The notes under the pieces: model-generated
Seen by the model: only the letters and a program-made list of their open reading frames with translations
What the model was told of the DNA's origin: nothing
The model's database searches: none
DNA from: Streptomyces actuosus
GTDB taxonomy: Bacteria; Actinomycetota; Actinomycetes; Streptomycetales; Streptomycetaceae
Assembly: GCF_016921115.1 (NCBI RefSeq)
Contig: NZ_JAFFZS010000001.1
Span: 310,001-374,000, forward strand
Direction: 5' to 3'
Length of the DNA stretch: 64,000 nucleotides
Part shown: positions 59,014-64,000 of the stretch, piece after piece
Numbering within the stretch: position 1 is the stretch's first letter
Layout of the letters: each line of letters starts with the position of its first letter
Program-made: the position numbers and the translations under genes

Positions 59014-59859
59014 ATGTCGCACGCCCCGTTCTCCGCCCGGTCCGCGCTCGCACCCGGTTCGGCAGCGCCCGCCCCCGTCGCCGTCTCCCGCCGGGAGGCG
59101 GACGGCTCGGTTCCCCCGAGGACCGCCCTCGTCACCGGCGCCTCCTCCGGCATCGGCGCCGCCGTCGCCCGCCGGCTGGCGGCCGAGGGCCGCTGGCATC
59201 TGGTGCTCACCGGGCGCGATGCGGACCGACTGGAGCAGGTCGCGCCCCCGGGCCGAACCGCGCTGTTCCCGGCGGACCTCGCCCGGCGCGGCGCCGAGCA
59301 GGAACTGGTGGACTTCGCCCTGGACCGTGCGGGCGGGCTGGACGTGCTGGTGGCGGGCGCCGGCGTGGGCTGGGCCGGCGACTTCACCGCCATGCCGGGG
59401 CCCGCGATCGAGGAACTCGTCGACGTCGACCTGCTCGCCACGCTGCGCCTGGTGCGTTCGGCCGTGCCGCACATGGTGGCGGCGGGATCCGGGCGCGTGG
59501 TGCTGATCGGTTCCCTCGCGGGCTCCGTCGGGGTGCGCGGGGAAGCGGTGTACTCGGCCGTGAAGGCTGCACTCGGGCCGTTCGCCGATGCCCTGCGCTA
59601 CGAGCTGCGCGGCACCGGCGTGGGCGTCACCCATGTGGTCCCGGGTGTGGTGGACACGCCGTTCTTCGAGCACCGCGGGGTGCCCTACCACCGGTCGAGG
59701 CCCCGCCCGATGCCGCCCGAGCGGGTGGCGGAGGCGGTCCGGGACGCGGTGCTGCGGGGCAAGGACGAGGTCTACGTACCCGGCTGGCTGCGGCTGCCCG
59801 TCCGGGTGCGCGGGGCGGCTCCCGGACTGTACCGGCGGCTCGCCGGCGTGTTCGGATAG
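59014..59859 (+). CDS. SDR family NAD(P)-dependent oxidoreductase
   Basis: A 281-residue classical short-chain dehydrogenase with a 35-residue disordered N-terminal extension. It has TGASSGIGAAVA (about 41-52) and an Arg in TGRDADRL after beta-2, favouring NADP. It also has AGAGVGWAG in place of the usual NNAG motif, the catalytic Ser in IGSLAGSVG and YxxxK in YSAVKAA (about 180). The C-terminus is basic with VPGWLRLPVRVRG, as in membrane-associated acyl or sterol-type reductases. It is followed after 7 bases by the DMT transporter gene, forming an operon with it and the deacetylase. Confidence 0.88.
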   Translation: MSHAPFSARSALAPGSAAPAPVAVSRREADGSVPPRTALVTGASSGIGAAVARRLAAEGRWHLVLTGRDADRLEQVAPPGRTALFPADLARRGAEQELVDFALDRAGGLDVLVAGAGVGWAGDFTAMPGPAIEELVDVDLLATLRLVRSAVPHMVAAGSGRVVLIGSLAGSVGVRGEAVYSAVKAALGPFADALRYELRGTGVGVTHVVPGVVDTPFFEHRGVPYHRSRPRPMPPERVAEAVRDAVLRGKDEVYVPGWLRLPVRVRGAAPGLYRRLAGVFG

Positions 59860-59866
59860 GCGCCGC

Positions 59867-60793
59867 GTGCCCGGCCCCACCGTCGTCCTGGCCCTGCTGG
59901 CCGCGCTGTCGAACGCCTCCGCCTCGGTGCTGCAGCGCCGGGCCGCCACGGACGGGCCCGCTGGGGGCAGGGGGGCGCGCTCCGCACTGCGCCGGCCGGC
60001 ACACGTGCCGGCCGGGCCGGCGTGGCCGGCCGGTGCCGCGCTGCTGGCCGTGTCGGCCGTGCTGCAGGCGTCGGCGCTCGCCGTCGGCGGTCTGTCACTG
60101 GTCCAGCCACTGCCGGCGAGCGAGCTTCTGTTCACCCTCGCGGTGGGCAGCGTGGTCTTCCGCCGGCGGCCGGGCGGACACACCTGGTACGCGTTCACTG
60201 CGCTGGCCGTGGGCATGGCGCTGTTCCTGGCGACGGCGGCGCCCGCCGAGGGCCGCTCCACGGCGCTGCCCGAACGCTGGCTGCCGGCGGGCGGGGCCCT
60301 GCTGGGGGCCGTGGTGCTGCTGCTCGTGGCCGCCCGCCTCGTGCGGGGCCCGCCGCGCGCCGCGCTGCTCGGGCCGGCGTCCGCGGTGCTCTTCGCGGGC
60401 ACGGCTGCGCTGCTCAAGGAGGTCATGGGCAGGCTGCCCCAGGGCGTGGGGACGGTGCTGTCCCCGTGGCCGCCGTACGCCACCGCGGCCGTCGGGCTGC
60501 CGGCCTTCCTGCTGCTGCAGAGCGCGTTCCACGCCGGGAGCCTGACGGTGTCGCAGCCCGCGCTCACCCTCGGGGACGCGCTCACCGGCGTCGCTCTGGG
60601 GTGGGCGCTGTTCGACGAGCACGTGATGCTGGGGGCGCGGCTGGTGCCCGAGACGATCGGGGTGGCGCTCATCGGCCTGGGCAGCGTCGGTCTGGCCCGG
60701 GCCCCCTCGGTGGGCGGCGGGTGGGACGCCGCGCCGGCCGGGCCGCTGGATCCGTACACGGGTACGGCACGGGCGGCTTTCCCGGAACCGTGA
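59867..60793 (+). CDS. DMT superfamily transporter (EamA/DUF-like), about nine helices
   Basis: A 308-residue polytopic membrane protein made almost wholly of Ala/Leu/Val helices, with the DMT-type SLVQPLPASELLFTLAVGSVVFRRRP (about 77-102) and SLTVSQPALTLGDALTGVALGWALFDEH (about 225-252). It is close to the Streptomyces DMT proteins predicted as drug/metabolite exporters; the substrate is unknown. The GTG at 59867 follows GGATAGG. It sits in an operon with the SDR upstream and the polysaccharide deacetylase 23 bases downstream, which suggests a shared role in making and exporting a cell-envelope or lipid product (inference). Confidence 0.8.
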   Translation: MPGPTVVLALLAALSNASASVLQRRAATDGPAGGRGARSALRRPAHVPAGPAWPAGAALLAVSAVLQASALAVGGLSLVQPLPASELLFTLAVGSVVFRRRPGGHTWYAFTALAVGMALFLATAAPAEGRSTALPERWLPAGGALLGAVVLLLVAARLVRGPPRAALLGPASAVLFAGTAALLKEVMGRLPQGVGTVLSPWPPYATAAVGLPAFLLLQSAFHAGSLTVSQPALTLGDALTGVALGWALFDEHVMLGARLVPETIGVALIGLGSVGLARAPSVGGGWDAAPAGPLDPYTGTARAAFPEP

Positions 60794-60816
60794 CGGCACA
60801 GCGGAGAGGCAGGGTG

Positions 60817-61650
60817 ATGGCGAGGAGGTCCGGCCCGTCGGCGACGCGGCGTGCGGGGGCGGTGCTGGTGCCGTGCGCGGCGCTGGCCGCCGCCCACATC
60901 GGACCGGCGGCCACCTGGCTGCCGGCGGTGCGCCGCTGCTGCTTCCCGCGTCTGGCCGGGACGGGACGCCCGGACCACGTCGCGCTCACCTTCGACGACG
61001 GGCCCGACCCGGTGTCCACGCCGCTGTTCCTGGACGCACTGGACGAGCTCGGGGTGCGGGCGACCTTCTTCCTCCTCGGCGAGGCCGTCGTACGCCATCC
61101 GGCCGTCGCCCGGGAGACCGTCCGGCGCGGGCACGAACTCGCGGTGCACGGCTGGAGTCACGACCGCCCGTGGCTGCCGGCGCCGGCCCGGGAGCTGCGC
61201 GGCGTCGCGCGGACGGCCGATGCCGTGCACGACCTGACCGGCCGGCGCCCGTGCTGGTACCGCCCGCCCTACGGCATCCTGACGTCCGCCCGCTGGGCAG
61301 CCGCCCACCGGGTGGGGCTGCGGCCGGTGCTGTGGACGGCATGGGGCCGGGACTGGCGGGCGGACGCCACGCCTGCCACGGTGGAGGCCACGGCCGCGGC
61401 GGATCTGCGGGGCGGGGGGACGCTCCTGCTGCACGACACCGACCGCACCTCCGCGCCCGGCAGTTGGCGTGCCGCGCTCGGAGCGCTGCCCGGCCTCGTC
61501 GCGCACTGCCGCGCCGCGGGTCTGTCGGTCGGCCCGCTGGCCGAGCACGGGATTGCACGGATCCCCGACACACCTAGTTTGCACTGTGCAATGATGCCTC
61601 CGGGGGAGTCGGGCCGACGGTCGGCCGGACCGCTCGGCGTCCAGGAGTGA
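60817..61650 (+). CDS. Polysaccharide deacetylase family protein (NodB homology domain)
   Basis: A 277-residue carbohydrate esterase family 4 protein. It has a hydrophobic N-terminal segment (about 10-28; signal anchor), then motif 1 TFDDGPDP (catalytic-base Asp and metal Asp, about 67-74), motif 2 HGWSH (metal His pair, about 106-110), motif 3 RPPYG (about 148-152) and a later DTD/HDTD segment. It is expected outside the membrane, removing acetyl groups from peptidoglycan or another glycan. It overlaps no neighbour but follows the DMT gene closely. The C-terminal tail of about 30 residues is variable. Confidence 0.88.
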   Translation: MARRSGPSATRRAGAVLVPCAALAAAHIGPAATWLPAVRRCCFPRLAGTGRPDHVALTFDDGPDPVSTPLFLDALDELGVRATFFLLGEAVVRHPAVARETVRRGHELAVHGWSHDRPWLPAPARELRGVARTADAVHDLTGRRPCWYRPPYGILTSARWAAAHRVGLRPVLWTAWGRDWRADATPATVEATAAADLRGGGTLLLHDTDRTSAPGSWRAALGALPGLVAHCRAAGLSVGPLAEHGIARIPDTPSLHCAMMPPGESGRRSAGPLGVQE

Positions 61651-62105
61651 ACGCGGCAGGGATCACCGGAGCGAGCGGCACGCCGGCCGTCGGCCGCTTC
61701 CACCGCCCGCCCGCGCCTCGCTGCCGACGACCGCCGCGCCGGGGGCCGTCGTGGCGGAGCGGGCCGTCGGCCCGGCAGCGGATCCTGCGAGGACCGGTGC
61801 CCCGCCGCGCAGGCCGCACACCGCCACCGCACCCACCTCTGACGCAACGCCCGGACGCAGCCCGGGCCGCCTCCCCCGTCGGGCGTCACCACCGCCGGGC
61901 GTTCCGATGCCGGGCCGGGGCGACGGCTGCGGGCACCCATCGAGATGTGCTGCGCCGCCGGGTGGCGGAGACTGGAGGGGGCAGCGCCTCTGCGCGTCGC
62001 ACGTACCGACCGAGGCGCTAACGCATACCGCACACGCCCCGCCGCCCGCCCGGACGCGCGCCCCGCTGCCCCTCCGAGACCGTCTCTCGACAGGGGTGTT
62101 CGACC
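61651..62105. other. Gene-free stretch (455 bases)
   Basis: No convincing gene. The only structure noted near the downstream gene is an inverted repeat, arms AGCGCCTC (61983-61990) and GAGGCGCT (62012-62019), separated by 21 bases, about 90 bases upstream of the flavoprotein start. It could be an operator or part of its promoter region. Confidence 0.5.
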
Positions 62106-63503
62106 ATGAGCGGCATCGACGACACCGCGCTGCAGAACCTGCGCGACACCATGCGGGGCCCCGTCCTCGCCCCCCAGGACCCGGGCTACGACGAGGCCCG
62201 CAGCATCTACAACGCGATGATCGACCGACGGCCGGCGGCCGTCGCCCGGTGCGTCGACGCCGCGGACGTCCGCACCGCCGTCGCCTTCGCCCGGGAGCAC
62301 GGGGTGGAGCTGTCGGTGCGGGGCGGCGGCCACAGCGGTCCGGGGCTGTGCCTGGTCGACGGCGGACTGGTGCTCGACCTGTCACCCATGCGCGGGGTCC
62401 GCGTCGACCCCGAGGCGCGGACCGCGCAGGTCGGAGGCGGCAGCCAGCTCGGCGACGTCGACCACGCGACCCACTCGTTCGGCCTCGGCGTGCCGGCCGG
62501 CATCATGTCGACGACCGGCGTGGGCGGACTCGCCCTCGGCGGCGGGCACGGGTACCTGACCCGCCGGTACGGCCTGACGATCGACCACCTGCTGTCCGCC
62601 GACGTCGTCCTCGCCGACGGCACGTTCGTCACCGCCTCCGCGGAGCGGGACGCGGACCTCTTCTGGGCGCTGCGGGGCGGCGGCGGGAACTTCGGGGTGG
62701 TCACCTCCTTCACCTTCGGGCTGGAGCCGGTGGACACCGTCGGGGTGGGGGTGACCGTGTGGCCCGTCGACCGGACCCGGGACGTGCTGCGGTGGTACCG
62801 CGAGTTCCTGCCGGCCGCGCCCGAGGAGCTCTACGGCTTCTTCGCGTTGCTGGTCGTCCCGCCCGGGCCGCCCTTCCCGGAGCCCATCCACGGGCAGAAG
62901 ATGTGCGGCGTGGTCTGGTGCTACACCGGTGACCCCGAGCAGAAGCCCCTGGAGGACGTGCTGACCGTGGTGAACGAGCCGGGGCCGCCCGCCTTCCACT
63001 TCACCACCCCCATGCCCTACCCGGCCCTGCAGAGCATGTTCGACGCCCTGATCCCCAAGGGCCTCCAGTGGTACTGGCGCGGAGACTTCTTCGACGCGAT
63101 CCCCGACGAGGCCGTCGCGGTGCACGAGAAGTACGGCGAGAACCTGCCGACCGACCTGTCGACCATGCACCTGTACCCGGTGGACGGCGCCGTCCACCGG
63201 GTGGGCGCGGACGAGACGGCCTGGGCCTACCGGGACGCCGTCTGGTCGGGCGTGATCGGAGGCATCGACCCCGATCCCGCGAACGCGGACCTGATCCGCC
63301 GGTGGTGCGTCGACTACTGGACCGACCTGCACCCCACCTCCATGGGCGGCTCCTACATCAACTTCCTGGGCGAGCAGGAGGGCCCGGAGCGCGTCCAGGG
63401 CACCTACCGCGGCAACTACGAGCGGCTGGCCGCCGTCAAGCGCGCCTACGACCCGGACAACTTCTTCCACGCCAACCAGAACATCCCGCCGGCCGCGTCC
63501 TGA
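62106..63503 (+). CDS. FAD-binding oxidoreductase with berberine bridge enzyme (BBE)-like domain
   Basis: A 465-residue flavoprotein of the VAO/PCMH superfamily. The FAD-binding domain has VRGGGHSGPG (His76 is the usual covalent FAD ligand), TTGVGGLALGGGHGYLTRRYGLT (about 139-161) and LRGGGGNFGVVTSFTF (about 190-205). The position that is Cys in bicovalent family members is Val/Gly here, so only one covalent bond is expected. The C-terminal BBE motif YRGNYERLAAVKRAYDPDNFFHANQNI is complete. Relatives oxidise alcohols, sugars or natural products using O2. AGGGGTG precedes the ATG. Confidence 0.92.
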   Translation: MSGIDDTALQNLRDTMRGPVLAPQDPGYDEARSIYNAMIDRRPAAVARCVDAADVRTAVAFAREHGVELSVRGGGHSGPGLCLVDGGLVLDLSPMRGVRVDPEARTAQVGGGSQLGDVDHATHSFGLGVPAGIMSTTGVGGLALGGGHGYLTRRYGLTIDHLLSADVVLADGTFVTASAERDADLFWALRGGGGNFGVVTSFTFGLEPVDTVGVGVTVWPVDRTRDVLRWYREFLPAAPEELYGFFALLVVPPGPPFPEPIHGQKMCGVVWCYTGDPEQKPLEDVLTVVNEPGPPAFHFTTPMPYPALQSMFDALIPKGLQWYWRGDFFDAIPDEAVAVHEKYGENLPTDLSTMHLYPVDGAVHRVGADETAWAYRDAVWSGVIGGIDPDPANADLIRRWCVDYWTDLHPTSMGGSYINFLGEQEGPERVQGTYRGNYERLAAVKRAYDPDNFFHANQNIPPAAS

Positions 63504-63613
63504 GCCCGGCCGCCCCGGACCCGGCCCGCGTGGAACGGGCGGCGGCGCGGGCCGGACCCGGGCCGCCCCTGCCCCGGCGCGTGGCGAGTGGCGCGGGCGC
63601 GCCGAGGGGTCGG

Positions 63614-63641
63614 GTCCGTCCCGGCGGCTGCCGGGACGGAC
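63614..63641. terminator. Bidirectional terminator hairpin
   Basis: A perfect 12-base-pair stem GTCCGTCCCGGC/GCCGGGACGGAC (63614-63625 and 63630-63641) with a GGCT loop. It lies between the convergent flavoprotein gene (ending 63503) and the galactose-oxidase-like gene (ending 63707). Confidence 0.85.
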
Positions 63642-63706
63642 GGCGCCGGGGCGCGGTCAGGGGGGACGTACCGAGGTGCGCGGGGTGGCGCCCCGGACGC
63701 CCCCGG

Positions 63707-64000
63707 TCACGGCACCCGCACCCAGCGGGCGACGGACGGCGTGCCCTGGTCGTCCGTGACGAACAGCATGTACCAGCCGGCCGGGACGAGGTCGCGGTTC
63801 TTCGGCACGGTGACCCGGATGCCCTTGCCGTCGGCCGTCCTCTTCACGCCGAGGGCGATGGAACGCTGCTCGACGTCGGTGACGTGTGTGGTGGAGCTGG
63901 GGTGGATCAGGCGGGCCGTTCTGATCACCGAGGCGTGCGGGGTCGAGAAGGTGGCGGTGGATCCCAGCCGGACGGTGGTGGGACCGCCGGTCAGTGACGG
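63707..64000 (-). CDS. Galactose oxidase-like (GlxA-type, DUF1929) protein, C-terminal part only
   Basis: Only the last 97 residues before the stop codon are inside the window. They form an immunoglobulin-like C-terminal domain of the galactose oxidase/glyoxal oxidase family: TPHASVIRTARLIHPSSTTHVTDVEQR, then VPAGWYMLFVTDDQGTPSVARWV. The HxTD segment contains the His that is a copper ligand in galactose oxidase. In Streptomyces the homologue GlxA is a cell-surface copper radical oxidase needed for hyphal-tip glycan deposition; whether this is GlxA itself cannot be said from the fragment. Confidence 0.82.
   Translation of the reverse strand, partial: PSLTGGPTTVRLGSTATFSTPHASVIRTARLIHPSSTTHVTDVEQRSIALGVKRTADGKGIRVTVPKNRDLVPAGWYMLFVTDDQGTPSVARWVRVP

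Noticed and set aside
61574..61819. 81-codon minus-strand frame in the 455-base gap before the flavoprotein
   Set aside because: Arg/Pro/Gly low complexity, no ribosome site and overlap with the deacetylase 3' end.

Overview
The window is very GC-rich, with short intergenic gaps, frequent GTG/TTG starts, GAGGAG-type ribosome binding sites and long antisense shadow frames. Together with mycothiol-dependent-type enzymes, SPW-repeat and three-helix-bundle proteins, many TetR regulators and a SigB-family sigma factor, this points to a Streptomyces chromosome, probably an accessory-rich part. No tRNA, rRNA, CRISPR array, insertion sequence or prophage was seen.

The centrepiece (about 25.4-45.1 kb) is a [NiFe]-hydrogenase locus of the actinobacterial high-affinity type (group 1h, formerly group 5). 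It has two facing operons. The plus-strand maturation operon (25460-33530) runs hypX, endopeptidase, hypB, hypF, hypC, hypD, hypE and ends in a strong hairpin. The minus-strand structural operon (45066 down to 38076) runs a 538-residue unknown protein, a hemerythrin, small subunit, large subunit, a NifU-like protein, a DUF5947 protein, a 68-residue protein, a 52-residue membrane peptide and hypA. Nearly all junctions overlap or are a few bases apart. Between the operons sit a three-helix-bundle protein, a PPK2 polyphosphate kinase and a P-type cation ATPase, a mix reminiscent of dormancy regulons. The unassigned members of the structural operon are the best candidates for undescribed biology.

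Left flank (0-25 kb): a Rieske oxygenase, a mycothiol-dependent-type enzyme, an aspartic-protease-like lipoprotein, a site-2 protease with CBS domains, a B3/B4-domain protein, a MOSC-ferredoxin reductase fusion, pirin and a TPR protein, peptide deformylase, a disulfide oxidoreductase opposite a thioredoxin, and a LacI regulator. Then come three regulator/enzyme modules with visible operator palindromes: TetR plus a TetX-like monooxygenase, TetR plus an NADPH-FMN reductase, and TetR opposite an acyl-CoA dehydrogenase/SDR pair. A PP2C phosphatase with sensor domains and a double-RCK membrane protein follow.

Right flank (45-64 kb): TetR opposite a peroxiredoxin, glucose dehydrogenase, SPW-repeat protein, a DUF1330 protein behind a perfect palindrome, and a SigB-family sigma factor with a long tail. 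That tail reads antisense into a broken thiamine-diphosphate enzyme gene. Then come a HAD hydrolase, a B12 radical SAM enzyme resembling hopanoid C-3 methylase (HpnR), two YihY/BrkB membrane proteins flanking an MFS remnant, a glycosyltransferase, an SDR, a DMT transporter, a polysaccharide deacetylase, a BBE-type flavoprotein and the C-terminus of a galactose-oxidase-like protein cut by the window edge.
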